Origin: Candidatus Sulfidibacterium hydrothermale
GTDB taxonomy: Bacteria; Bacteroidota; Bacteroidia; Bacteroidales; F082
Length of the DNA: 64,000 bases
Reading direction: 5' to 3'
Assembly (NCBI RefSeq): GCF_020149915.1
Contig: NZ_CP083760.1
Coordinates: forward strand, 1,798,001 to 1,862,000
The notes beneath the pieces were generated by a model. The model was given only the letters and a program-made list of their open reading frames with translations. It did not search any database and was not told where the DNA came from. The position numbers and the translations under genes were made by a program. Below are positions 17,715 through 26,543 of the stretch, piece after piece (positions within the stretch are counted from its first letter, which is position 1; the number at the start of each line of letters is the position of its first letter).

Positions 17715-18293
17715 ATGGATGAATTTTGGGCAGATATTCCTGAACAGTTTTATTCCGATGCCGAAGGCAAGCCTTTTGAAAAATGTGTGGTATGTGGTAA
17801 AGACCTGCTAATTGATGGCACACAGTATGTCATTGAAAAGGCGATGAAAAACTATGAAGGTTACGACTTCAGTTCTACGGTATTTGAATATGCCATGTGC
17901 ATGGATTGCTATGCGGAGATGCAAAAAGGAATGTCTGAAGAGTCGATGCTTCGCTTACAGCAGTATTATCAAAACTTCATGGAGCAACGGGGAAATCAGC
18001 CGTTGACCATCAATCTGCACACTTTCGATGTGAACGAATGGCTTTCCAAATGTTTTTTTAAGGAAAAGCCGGTAAAAGAGATGAAAGAGTTTCAGCTGAT
18101 TGGCCAGTTTAATGGCAAACACATGGTTTTAAATACGCCACCAATGGCTATTGGCGAAGAAGTGATGGAAGAGATGGCAGAATTGATGTCAGAGAAAACC
18201 AAAGGAGAAATGGATCGTTTCCGGAAAGAGTTTCTCGGACCTCCACCTGAAATAGAAGAGCTTATTTACGGGCGAAAACTCTTTTTGCTTTAA
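17715..18293 (+). CDS. Unknown protein with a four-cysteine zinc-ribbon-like N-terminus
   Basis: I do not recognise a named family for this 192-residue protein. Two CxxC pairs, C24/C27 (KCVVCGKD) and C62/C65 (AMCMDC), are spaced as in a zinc ribbon. The middle is helical and acidic (MSEESMLRLQQYYQNF). The C-terminal third has a run of methionine/glutamate helix (VMEEMAELMSEKTKGEMDRF) and ends GPPPEIEELIYGRKLFLL. No signal peptide or membrane segment is present. Its stop lies 8 bp before msrA, so the two probably share a transcript, which could hint at a redox or metal-linked role, but that is only context. Confidence 0.75.
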   Translation: MDEFWADIPEQFYSDAEGKPFEKCVVCGKDLLIDGTQYVIEKAMKNYEGYDFSSTVFEYAMCMDCYAEMQKGMSEESMLRLQQYYQNFMEQRGNQPLTINLHTFDVNEWLSKCFFKEKPVKEMKEFQLIGQFNGKHMVLNTPPMAIGEEVMEEMAELMSEKTKGEMDRFRKEFLGPPPEIEELIYGRKLFLL

Positions 18294-18301
18294 CGGTTTT
18301 G

Positions 18302-18928
18302 ATGTTGCTTAGGAAAATATTCATTACCGGGGTGCTGTTGGTGTTTTTATCACCGTGGAGTTTTGCCCAGACAAAAATGACAAACCGGATGAAATACGAT
18401 ACCATTACATTAGGTTCAGGGTGCTTTTGGTGCAGCCAGGCCATTTTTGAAAGAGTGAAAGGTGTGATCTCGGCTACGGCGGGTTATTCGGGCGGAGATA
18501 TTCCGCATCCTTCATATGAGCAGGTGTGTACAGGAGAAACGGGTTATGCCGAAGTGGTACAGGTGGTATATAACCCCGAAATCGTCAGCCTGGAAAAATT
18601 ACTTGAAATTTTCTGGAAAACACATAATCCTACCACCCTGAATCGTCAGGGCGCTGATGTGGGAACCCAGTACCGTTCGGTGATTTTTTATCATAATAAC
18701 CGGCAAAAAGAAATTGCCGAAATGTTGAAAAAGAAACTCGAAGAAGCAAAAATATGGGCTGATCCGATTGTTACCGAGATCAGCCCGTATAAAAATTTTT
18801 ATCCGGCTGAGAAATATCATCAGGATTATTATCGGAATAACCCTTCCGCCGGTTACTGTCAGTTTGTGATTACTCCCAAACTGGAAAAGTTTGAAAAGGT
18901 TTTCAAAGACCAGATCAAACAAAAATAG
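18302..18928 (+). CDS. msrA: Peptide methionine-S-sulfoxide reductase MsrA, exported
   Basis: MsrA reduces the S form of methionine sulfoxide in proteins. The 208-residue protein has a signal peptide (residues 1-22, ending SFAQ), so it works in the periplasm, unlike the cytoplasmic E. coli enzyme. The catalytic cysteine is C41 in GSGCFWCSQAIFE, followed by GYSGG, YEQVCTGETGYAEVV, and the YHQDYY segment that forms the substrate pocket. ATG 18302 was chosen over the TTG one codon before it. No msrB gene is adjacent. The call is secure. Confidence 0.95.
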   Translation: MLLRKIFITGVLLVFLSPWSFAQTKMTNRMKYDTITLGSGCFWCSQAIFERVKGVISATAGYSGGDIPHPSYEQVCTGETGYAEVVQVVYNPEIVSLEKLLEIFWKTHNPTTLNRQGADVGTQYRSVIFYHNNRQKEIAEMLKKKLEEAKIWADPIVTEISPYKNFYPAEKYHQDYYRNNPSAGYCQFVITPKLEKFEKVFKDQIKQK

Positions 18929-18938
18929 TTTTCTGGAA

Positions 18939-19400
18939 TTATAATCGCATGGTTACTCCAATGGCAGAACTGAAGTAGGTTCCACCACCAATTTCCATAT
19001 TCAGTCCCCAGACTTTATTCCAGTACCAGCGGCCACCCACATGGATTCCACTGCTGAACTCTGTATCGCGGCTAAAGTCAATTCCCATGGTAGCTCCGGC
19101 ATATATATCCCAGTTGTTGTACAGGTTGAGCATTTTATTGAAGTGATAATCTGCTCGTCCTGACATGACAAAATGAAAGTCGTTGTCGAAAACAAAATTC
19201 ACCTGTGGACCAATCGTCCAGTTAGGATTGACCCTGAAATCCGCGAAAGCATAAATGGGGAATCCGCCTGAGTATATTCCGCTTCCTGCAGAAATTTGTA
19301 CCAGGCTGGCTTTTACGTTTTCTTCCACTGTATTCTGCGAAAATGCTTTTCCGGCAAATAGCAATGCGGATACTGCAATAATCAAAAAGAATTTTTTCAT
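18939..19400 (-). CDS. Small outer-membrane beta-barrel protein
   Basis: The 153-residue product has a signal peptide (MKKFFLIIAVSALLFAG, cleavage after KAFSQ) and then amphipathic strands with glycine and aromatic residues (YADFRVNPNWTIGPQVNFVF-like pattern). It ends GVTMRL, similar in style to other short barrels here. It follows ccsBA by 52 bp on the same strand and could be on its message. ATGs at 19403 and 19400 are adjacent, and the frame also reaches 19469 inside ccsBA. Function is unknown. Confidence 0.75.
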   Translation of the reverse strand: MKKFFLIIAVSALLFAGKAFSQNTVEENVKASLVQISAGSGIYSGGFPIYAFADFRVNPNWTIGPQVNFVFDNDFHFVMSGRADYHFNKMLNLYNNWDIYAGATMGIDFSRDTEFSSGIHVGGRWYWNKVWGLNMEIGGGTYFSSAIGVTMRL

Positions 19401-19452
19401 CATTTTTCGGTTTATTAAGGTTTGATACATTAACGATTCATTGGTTTTTCTA

Positions 19453-22400
19453 TTATTCGTTTTTTTCATTTTTTAAACGTTGTTCATTGTTGTAAGCCCA
19501 TATAATGGTCAGGATAATGACTCCCAGCATGTAATACACAAAATCCGGAATGGGAACGGGGTCGCCTTTGGCATACGAATGCAAACCAGACAGATAATAA
19601 TTTACGCCAAAATAGGTCATTAAAATGGAAAAGAATCCGACTACAGCTGCCAGGTTATAGGCGAAACGCGATCTGAGTCCGGGAATATATCGCATGTGGG
19701 CAATAAAGCTGTACACCAACACGCTAACCAGTGCCCAGGTTTCTTTCGGATCCCAGCCCCAATAACGTCCCCAGCTTTCATTGGCCCAAACGCCGCCAAG
19801 AAAAGTACCGATGGTCAGTAAGTATAACCCGACGATCAGGGTTCTTTCGTTGATGGCAGTCAGTTCGCCAATGTGCAAATCCATCAATTCCCGGTTTTTG
19901 GGATTTTTCAGGATCATCAAAATCAGGTTGAAGAAGCCGAGCAGGGCCCCCAGTGCCAGAAAACCGTAGCTGGCGGTAATTACCGATACATGAATGGTAA
20001 GCCAGTATGATTTTAATACCGGAACCAAATTAGTAATTTCCGGATCCATCCAGCTTAAATGGGCCACAAATAAAATGATGGAAGCCAGCAGGGTAGTGGC
20101 TGCCACAGTCATTTTGGAACGTTTGGAGAACAACAGCCCGGCCAGCATGGTTACCCACCCAATGTAAATCATGGATTCATAACCATCGCTCCAGGGAGCA
20201 TGTCCAGAAATGTACCAGCGCAGTCCTAAACCAAAAGTCTGGAACAAAAAGCCAATACCAATCAGGAATACAAAGAAATTAAGCAGTCCCCGGATAAATT
20301 TCGTGTTTTTGAAAATGGCTACAAAGGTGATGATGATCATAATAAAACCAATCAGGCTGTAGGCCAGCGCCAACCGGAAAAAGATCATCCATTTGTTATA
20401 TAAAATCTCCGCATCAATTTTTCTTTGGGAAGGAATCAGCGGCGCCCCGTATTTTTTCTGGTAAGCTGCCAGTTGTTTTAGCAGTTCGTCGGCCATTTTG
20501 TTTTCTCCTTTTACCAGAGCCTGCAAATATTCAGGGATCACACTGACCACCATGAGCGAATCTTTTCCGGAAAGTGTGGTGGGTTTTGATGCCGGCGAAT
20601 ACCAGGGATGGTACGGATTTTTCGGATCGGGAACCATGCGTAACAACTGACCGGTGTAAATCATATAAGCAATATTCATCCGTTCATCCACTTTCATCAC
20701 TTCTTTGTCAAACATTCCCCGTTGCGAAGGACTTTTGGCATATACATCCGAAACCAGTTTTTGTAGTTTGTACCGGTTGTTTTGCCGGTCGATAAAATCG
20801 AGATAACTGGCATATTTGCCTTTAATACCGATATATTTGGCCAGCTCTTTGTCTCTGACCAAAATCAAAGGAACCTGTTGCCAGTATTGCGGATAAGCCA
20901 TCATTCCCAATAAAACCTGATCGGGGTTTAGCCCGTCAAATGAACTTTTCCAGGCCAGTTTCCGTAATACTTCGCCAGCCAATGTGTTTACCGGTTTAAT
21001 CCGCCCGTCGTTCGATTGTACCAGCAAATGGCCAAACTGATCGGCTTCGGCTTTGTTGATTACCGGAATTTTATCCGGACTCAGGTAATGGGTTTGTGCC
21101 TGGCTGACAGCGGGGAAAAACAATGCTAAGGCAATAAAGAAAAGAATTGTTTTTGCTGTACCGGAAAGGTGACGAAGATATTTTCCCAAATGGGCAAAAC
21201 GGGTATTTTTATTAATCAGCGAAAGGAACATCCCCAATGCCATGAGAAAATATCCGATATAAGTAAACAAGGTGCCCCAATAATCGTGATTAACAGAGAG
21301 AATGCTACCTTTTTCGTCACGGTCGTATGATGATTGGAAAAAGCGGTATCCCCGGTAATTCAAAACATGATTCATATAAATGTGATAAGGCATGCGGACA
21401 TTTCTTTCTTTGTCAATGACCACCACGCGGCTGGCGTAGCTCGACGGACTCATTGAGCCCGGATAACGTTTCAATTCAAAATCTTTTAACTCAATGGAAA
21501 AGGGGAGCTGAATTTCGGCGGCTCCATAATCCATTTTTACCCGGATGCCGTTAATCGTAAAGTTTTTTACTTCTCCACGGTATCCTTTTCCTCCTTTAAG
21601 CATAATTTCCCGGGTCTGGTTTCCCGATTCCGCTTTCACAACCAGCACATCCATCAGGCTGACATTCTTGTTGTGGTAAGGAACGTAACTTATTTTTCCG
21701 TGGGCATAAAATTGTGTGAGTACAAGGTTTAACCCTTTGATGCTGAATAATTTTCCGCGGGTAAAAGGATAGGGTTTTCCGGGAGCCAGTTTTTCAACGT
21801 CACCGGTTTCCATAGAAGTAGAACGGATGGTATCCGGTGCCGTAATGGTCATTTGGTGATTTTGTAATTGTATCTGTATGGCTCCGGGTTGTCCGGATTG
21901 GTTAAAAGTAATCTCATATCCGTCTATATTTTGTTTTTCTCCCTGGCGCAAATAAAAGCGGGTTCGGGGCCGGGTTGTAGTAGCCGCTACCAGGGTAATA
22001 ATTGGTTTGCCTGTTGTACTTTCCGTGATGATCTCTCTTGCATTGTGGATGAATTTTACCGCTTTTAATTCAAGCTTTTTATCACCAATACGAAGTGTTT
22101 GATGATAAGCATGGGGAGTCAGTACGGAAATCAAAACGTGTTTCCGGGTCTGAACCTTGTCTTTGCCGGCCTGTGCGGTTACTTCCACATAAGTACGGTC
22201 AGATAAAATGGTATGTGATGTTTCTCCTTCGCGCAGATGCATCATTCCTTCAAAGCTGATAAAGCGGGTAATGGCTGCTCCAAGTAAAATAATCAAAAAG
22301 GCAAGGTGGAATAAAAACAATGTGAATTTACCCTTTCTGTACATGCGGTGGCGGAAAATATTCACAATCAGATTCAACGCCAGTATCCCTAGTAAAATAT

Positions 22401-22551
22401 CAAACCAGGTGGCGTTGTAAACCAAAGCTTTGGCGGCCATCGTGCCAAAGTCGTTTTCAATAAAAGTAGCAGCGCCAATCCCAATGGCAAAAATCATGAG
22501 CAATATCCCCATGGCAGTCATGGAGAAAAGAATGTCAAATATTTTTTTCAT
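19453..22551 (-). CDS. ccsBA: Cytochrome c biogenesis protein CcsBA (fused ResB/CcsB and CcsA)
   Basis: System II cytochrome c synthase exports haem and attaches it to CxxCH motifs outside the inner membrane. The 1032-residue protein is a fusion. The N-terminal ResB-like half has three to four helices and a long periplasmic domain. A linker after about residue 470 carries the LSPDKIPVINKAEADQFGHL segment. The C-terminal CcsA half has the tryptophan-rich haem-handling WWD region (ESWGRYWGWDPKETWA) and HAPWSDGYESM. ATG 22551 is used because the codon two positions earlier is TTG. It serves exported cytochromes such as the peroxidase at 23904. The gene begins 6 bp after the DUF2027-Smr gene. Confidence 0.93.
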   Translation of the reverse strand: MKKIFDILFSMTAMGILLMIFAIGIGAATFIENDFGTMAAKALVYNATWFDILLGILALNLIVNIFRHRMYRKGKFTLFLFHLAFLIILLGAAITRFISFEGMMHLREGETSHTILSDRTYVEVTAQAGKDKVQTRKHVLISVLTPHAYHQTLRIGDKKLELKAVKFIHNAREIITESTTGKPIITLVAATTTRPRTRFYLRQGEKQNIDGYEITFNQSGQPGAIQIQLQNHQMTITAPDTIRSTSMETGDVEKLAPGKPYPFTRGKLFSIKGLNLVLTQFYAHGKISYVPYHNKNVSLMDVLVVKAESGNQTREIMLKGGKGYRGEVKNFTINGIRVKMDYGAAEIQLPFSIELKDFELKRYPGSMSPSSYASRVVVIDKERNVRMPYHIYMNHVLNYRGYRFFQSSYDRDEKGSILSVNHDYWGTLFTYIGYFLMALGMFLSLINKNTRFAHLGKYLRHLSGTAKTILFFIALALFFPAVSQAQTHYLSPDKIPVINKAEADQFGHLLVQSNDGRIKPVNTLAGEVLRKLAWKSSFDGLNPDQVLLGMMAYPQYWQQVPLILVRDKELAKYIGIKGKYASYLDFIDRQNNRYKLQKLVSDVYAKSPSQRGMFDKEVMKVDERMNIAYMIYTGQLLRMVPDPKNPYHPWYSPASKPTTLSGKDSLMVVSVIPEYLQALVKGENKMADELLKQLAAYQKKYGAPLIPSQRKIDAEILYNKWMIFFRLALAYSLIGFIMIIITFVAIFKNTKFIRGLLNFFVFLIGIGFLFQTFGLGLRWYISGHAPWSDGYESMIYIGWVTMLAGLLFSKRSKMTVAATTLLASIILFVAHLSWMDPEITNLVPVLKSYWLTIHVSVITASYGFLALGALLGFFNLILMILKNPKNRELMDLHIGELTAINERTLIVGLYLLTIGTFLGGVWANESWGRYWGWDPKETWALVSVLVYSFIAHMRYIPGLRSRFAYNLAAVVGFFSILMTYFGVNYYLSGLHSYAKGDPVPIPDFVYYMLGVIILTIIWAYNNEQRLKNEKNE

Positions 22552-22557
22552 ATGCAA

Positions 22558-23643
22558 TCAGTTTGTCGGGGAGTTGATGGAAACATCCAAAGCCCCCACT
22601 CCGAATTTGATAATGGAAGCCATGTGGCCTTCCACATTTTCATAATTTTTTATTTCTTTGATAATGGCGTTCTTCAGCACGCCGTTTCCTACGCCGTGTA
22701 TGAAAGTTACCTTATGATATTCTTCCATAATGGCACTCTCCAGGGCTTTTCTGAAATAATTGAGCTGAAGTTGAAGCATATCGCGACTGTCAAGTCCCGC
22801 AATATTATCCACAATTTCGCCGATATGAAGGTCAACTACCGCTTCACCGGGTGCCGTACGGAATTTTTCAATAAAAGGAATCTCACGTTTGGTCGTTGTT
22901 TTGTTCTCTTTGATTACGGGTTCCGCCTTTTTTGCCGGAATACCGTTTTCTGCCACCGTCAACATACTTTTTGTAGCAATAACCGAAACCATAGCCCGGC
23001 TGTTGGTCAGGGTGTTGGTCTGATAACTTCCTTCTTTGAAAAACCGGTTGACCCGGATATCTATTTGGGCATGCACCGGAAGATAGATCTTTTCTGGCTG
23101 GTTTTCATGGATTAAAATCTGAAAAATTCCACGATTCCATTGCTCGATTTCATCACGGGAAATGGTAGCTAAAACAATTTTTGATTCAGGAGGTACCGAC
23201 CCGTAATCAATTCCTTTGGTTTCCCCGTTTCGCTCAAGAAACAGGTTGTATAAAATATCGAAAGGCGTATGATTTACTAAAATTACGTCCAGATTTCCGG
23301 TGAGCACCCATTGCTGCTCATGAGGTTCAAAAAGCAGATAAAATCCTTCGTCTTCTTTAACTTCTACCCACGGGTTAATTTCGCTGACCAGCGAAGGTTC
23401 CTCGGCTTCCGGCGTGGTTTTTTCAGGAGCAGGGGCCGGCTTGTTTCCTGGGCGGGCAAATTCCGATTGGATTTGACGCGCTTCTTCTTCCCGGTAATCC
23501 GGAATCAGATCTTTACTTAAAACAGGAATTTCAAAACCATCTTCGGTTTCCACTTTCACTAATTTGCTATCAATGACAGCGGTAACAATTCCTCCGCCGG
23601 TTTCATTCAGAAACTTTACCTTATCGCCTTTTTTAAACTGCAT
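22558..23643 (-). CDS. DUF2027 / Smr-domain protein
   Basis: The 361-residue protein starts with an SH3-like KOW-type segment (FKKGDKVKFLNETGGGIVTAV) as in DUF2027. It contains a central beta-rich region and ends in a Smr domain. The Smr signature is present as VDLHIGEIV and the nuclease-linked loop FIHGVGNGVLK. Smr domains occur in MutS2 and in RNA/DNA endonucleases that act on ribosome-stalled mRNA. There is no MutS ATPase here. It is first gene of the ccsBA unit, with its own -7 box. Nucleic-acid cleavage is a family-based guess. Confidence 0.85.
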   Translation of the reverse strand: MQFKKGDKVKFLNETGGGIVTAVIDSKLVKVETEDGFEIPVLSKDLIPDYREEEARQIQSEFARPGNKPAPAPEKTTPEAEEPSLVSEINPWVEVKEDEGFYLLFEPHEQQWVLTGNLDVILVNHTPFDILYNLFLERNGETKGIDYGSVPPESKIVLATISRDEIEQWNRGIFQILIHENQPEKIYLPVHAQIDIRVNRFFKEGSYQTNTLTNSRAMVSVIATKSMLTVAENGIPAKKAEPVIKENKTTTKREIPFIEKFRTAPGEAVVDLHIGEIVDNIAGLDSRDMLQLQLNYFRKALESAIMEEYHKVTFIHGVGNGVLKNAIIKEIKNYENVEGHMASIIKFGVGALDVSINSPTN

Positions 23644-23664
23644 GGAGCTTTTCCTTTTGGGGGG

Positions 23665-23672
23665 CAAAGGTA
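23665..23672 (-). promoter_or_regulatory. -7 box TACCTTTG upstream of the DUF2027-Smr and ccsBA genes
   Basis: The minus strand reads TACCTTTG, an exact TAnnTTTG match, 21 nt upstream of ATG 23643. No TTTG was found at -33. Confidence 0.6.
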
Positions 23673-23843
23673 CGAAATAAAAGCTTGTCCGGATGGCTAT
23701 TTAGAATGGTTCTATCAGATAAACCGGAAAAAAGAGAAATTTGGGTGATGTGATCTCGAACGGCATGTGGTAAGCGAAAAAACACAGGATGCATCATTTT
23801 ATTAAAAGGGTTAATCGAAGAAAATTTTTATGGGGTATAAGCG

Positions 23844-23872
23844 TTGTTTTTGTAGGAAAGTTATTATTTTTG
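23844..23872 (+). promoter_or_regulatory. Promoter TTG-N18-TATTTTTG for the cytochrome c peroxidase gene
   Basis: TTG 23844-23846 and TATTTTTG 23865-23872 lie 31 nt upstream of ATG 23904. The -7 match is exact; the -33 half is weak. Confidence 0.5.
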
Positions 23873-23903
23873 TCAGAACTGTAGTACTGCTAAATATGAA
23901 CCG

Positions 23904-25067
23904 ATGAAAAAAATTTTACCTGTTATACTCATTTTGATGACGCTGGTGGGAATTAATTGTCATGAATCTTCCTCTGATTTGGCAGATTCCCAGGCTCAGC
24001 CTGCTTATCAACCGACTCCGTATAAAATAAAAATACCTTTTGGTTTTCCTACCCAGATGAATATTCCCAAAGATAATCCCATGACGGTGGAAGGCGTTAA
24101 ACTGGGGCGTTATCTCTTTTACGACGGTCGCCTTTCGGGGCGTACGGATCCGGATTCCATGATGAGCTGTTCTACTTGTCATGTACAAAAAAATTCTTTT
24201 GAGGCGGGAGAAAATAACCCCCGTTTTCCGGGAGGAATTGTGAAAGGTATTCGGGGAGAACGTACTCACCATGTGATGTTGCCCATGATTAACCTGGTAT
24301 GGAACTTTAACGGTTATGGCTGGAATGGCTCCATATCACCTGAAAATCCGAATCCGCATATGCGGACACTGGAAGACATGGTGTACGAATCGGTAACTTC
24401 GCCCGTGGAGATGGCAGGGGATACCACGCAGGTGAAAGAACTTTTTCAGTCGATTCCGGGGTATCCTGAGCTTTTTTACAAGGCTTTCGGCAGCCGGACG
24501 GTGACGTTTAAAAACATCGAAAAAGCCATTGCGCAGTTTGTAAGAACATTGATATCCGCCGATTCAAAATTTGATAAGTACATGCGTGGTGAAGTGCAGC
24601 TTTCTCAATCGGAACTGCATGGCTATGTTTTGTTCACGACAGAAGAAGGAGCTGATTGTTTCCACTGTCACGGAGGTTATGGTAATCCGTTGTTTACAAC
24701 GAATTTATGTTACAATAATGCGTTAGATTCGGTTTTCAAGGATAAATCGGATCGTTTTGCTATTACCGGAAACCCGGCCGACCATGGTGCCTATAAAGCG
24801 CCTACTTTGCGTAATGTGGAACTGACAGGCCCTTATATGCGAGACGGACGTTTTAAAACCCTGGAGCAGGTCATCGACTTTTATTCGTCTAAACTGAAAA
24901 ATACCCGGTACGTCAACCCGTTAATGCATCACATTAATGATAATGGCGTCCGGTTGACCCCCAATGATAAAGAAGACTTGCTGAACTTTATAAAAACTTT
25001 GCGTGACGATAGTTTTTTAACCAATCCGGCTTTTTCCAAACCGGACAAGTTTCCTGATCAGAAATAA
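23904..25067 (+). CDS. Diheme cytochrome c peroxidase, probable lipoprotein
   Basis: The enzyme reduces hydrogen peroxide to water with electrons from small cytochromes in the periplasm. The 387-residue protein has two haem c motifs, C89-x-x-C92-H93 (SCSTCH) and C252-x-x-C255-H256 (DCFHCH), the MauG/CcpA arrangement. The N-terminus is a signal sequence ending VGINC, which may be a lipobox although asparagine at -1 is unusual. The stretch APTLRNVELTGPYMRDGRF is characteristic of bacterial diheme peroxidases. Haem attachment would rely on CcsBA encoded just upstream on the other strand. Confidence 0.93.
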   Translation: MKKILPVILILMTLVGINCHESSSDLADSQAQPAYQPTPYKIKIPFGFPTQMNIPKDNPMTVEGVKLGRYLFYDGRLSGRTDPDSMMSCSTCHVQKNSFEAGENNPRFPGGIVKGIRGERTHHVMLPMINLVWNFNGYGWNGSISPENPNPHMRTLEDMVYESVTSPVEMAGDTTQVKELFQSIPGYPELFYKAFGSRTVTFKNIEKAIAQFVRTLISADSKFDKYMRGEVQLSQSELHGYVLFTTEEGADCFHCHGGYGNPLFTTNLCYNNALDSVFKDKSDRFAITGNPADHGAYKAPTLRNVELTGPYMRDGRFKTLEQVIDFYSSKLKNTRYVNPLMHHINDNGVRLTPNDKEDLLNFIKTLRDDSFLTNPAFSKPDKFPDQK

Positions 25068-25114
25068 AGCGCTCGTAAAAAGGCCATTTTACTTTTTTGC
25101 TTGACATAAAACCG

Positions 25115-26227
25115 ATGAAAGAGAATTTGAAACTTCCGTTATTGCTGCGTATTACCATTATTCTGCTGTTTTTATGGCTATCATATTTTATTCTGACAGA
25201 ATTCAGGAATTACTTGTATCCCATTACTTTAGGTGGATTGTTTGCCTATCTGCTGTATCCGATTGCCAGCTATCTTGAACGCCATCATATTCCGCGGATT
25301 CTGGCCAATATTATCAGTATTTTATTGGGTATTGCCGTGGTAAGTGGCTTGTTTTTCTTTATTTACAAGCAAATGGGATTGTTTCTGGAAGATTTGCCCT
25401 CTTTAAAACTTACGGCATCCCGAAATATCAACGCCATCTTCAAACATCTGACGGACATTACCGGTGTGGAAACACCACAACTGAAAGAACAATTCAAACA
25501 GTTTGCGGCCAATATGCTTAGTTTTAGCGGTAGCAATTTTAAAAGTGCTTTTGGCGCCACTTTTCAAACGGTTTTTTCGGTGGGCATTATGCCGGTATAT
25601 ATCTTTTTCCTTTTGTTCTATCGCAATAAATTTCATGATTTTATTTTGATGGTTGTGCCGGAAGAAAAACATGCCATTGCCCGTAAAATTATTGATGAAG
25701 TAAACCAGTTGGTTATCCATTATATGACCGGCGTGACCATCGTAGTATCAATATTGGTAATCTTGAACAGTACCGGTTTTGTTATTATTGGGATGAAACA
25801 TGCCTTGTTGTTGGGGGTTTTGGCTGCGTTGATGAATTTCATTCCTTATTACGGTACCATTATTGGTTATAGTTTCCCGTTGTTTATTGCCATTTTTACA
25901 ATGGGATCACCGCAATATGCGTTGTTGGTGGTCGTTCAATTTATTATCGTACAGTTCACGGAGAATAATATCCTTACACCCAATATTGTAGGATCACATG
26001 TCAGTATCAACCCGTTTATGATTATTCTGGCCATTACCTTTGGCGGCTTTATCTGGGGATTGCCGGGCATGTTTATTGCCGTTCCTATGGCCGCTGTTTT
26101 CCGGGTGCTGGGAGAGAATTTACCCGAGCTGGCTCCGATAGGTTATTTGTTGGGTTCCGGAGGAGCTGAAGAACACAGCATTACCCGTGAGAAACTGACC
26201 AGAATATTTAGAAAAGACAAAAAATAA
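25115..26227 (+). CDS. AI-2E family transporter (YdiK/PerM/TqsA type)
   Basis: The 370-residue inner-membrane protein has about eight transmembrane segments, with a soluble loop around residues 95-150. The family block GVLAALMNFIPYYGTIIG is intact and is followed by VVQFTENNILTPNIVG and the GFIWGLPGMFIAVPMAA end segment. The superfamily includes an AI-2 exporter and Na+/H+ antiporters, so the substrate is not known. ATG 25115 was preferred to the upstream TTG. It is followed 4 bp later by the Dabb gene and then the AraC fusion, suggesting a three-gene unit. Confidence 0.9.
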   Translation: MKENLKLPLLLRITIILLFLWLSYFILTEFRNYLYPITLGGLFAYLLYPIASYLERHHIPRILANIISILLGIAVVSGLFFFIYKQMGLFLEDLPSLKLTASRNINAIFKHLTDITGVETPQLKEQFKQFAANMLSFSGSNFKSAFGATFQTVFSVGIMPVYIFFLLFYRNKFHDFILMVVPEEKHAIARKIIDEVNQLVIHYMTGVTIVVSILVILNSTGFVIIGMKHALLLGVLAALMNFIPYYGTIIGYSFPLFIAIFTMGSPQYALLVVVQFIIVQFTENNILTPNIVGSHVSINPFMIILAITFGGFIWGLPGMFIAVPMAAVFRVLGENLPELAPIGYLLGSGGAEEHSITREKLTRIFRKDKK

Positions 26228-26231
26228 TACT

Positions 26232-26528
26232 ATGCTGAAACACATTGTTATGATACGGTTTGCTGCCGGACAGGATACGGAAAAACTGACCGGTGAGTTT
26301 ATGCAAATGTTAACAGCACTTGAAAAAAGTGTTCCGTCCTTGAAATCCATGGAAGTGGGGAAAAATATCAATACCAAACCTTCGGCTTATCATCTGGTGC
26401 TAACGGCTGTTTTTGATGATGAGGACGGACTGAATGCTTACCGTACACATCCCGATCATGTAAAAATACTGGACCGGATGAAAGAAACCGTGGATGCTGT
26501 GGCATCGGTGGACTATTTTTTCGAATAA
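26232..26528 (+). CDS. Dabb (stress-responsive A/B barrel) domain protein
   Basis: This 98-residue protein has the Dabb layout: MLKHIVMIRFAAGQDTEKL at the start, a central VGKNINTKPSAYHLVL and the end YRTHPDHVKILDRM, then SVDYFFE. Dabb proteins form dimeric ferredoxin-like barrels; some are stress-induced and some are enzymes. No active-site assignment can be made. The start is 4 bp after the AI-2E gene. Confidence 0.88.
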   Translation: MLKHIVMIRFAAGQDTEKLTGEFMQMLTALEKSVPSLKSMEVGKNINTKPSAYHLVLTAVFDDEDGLNAYRTHPDHVKILDRMKETVDAVASVDYFFE

Positions 26529-26543
26529 GATTTCCCCCCGGGA

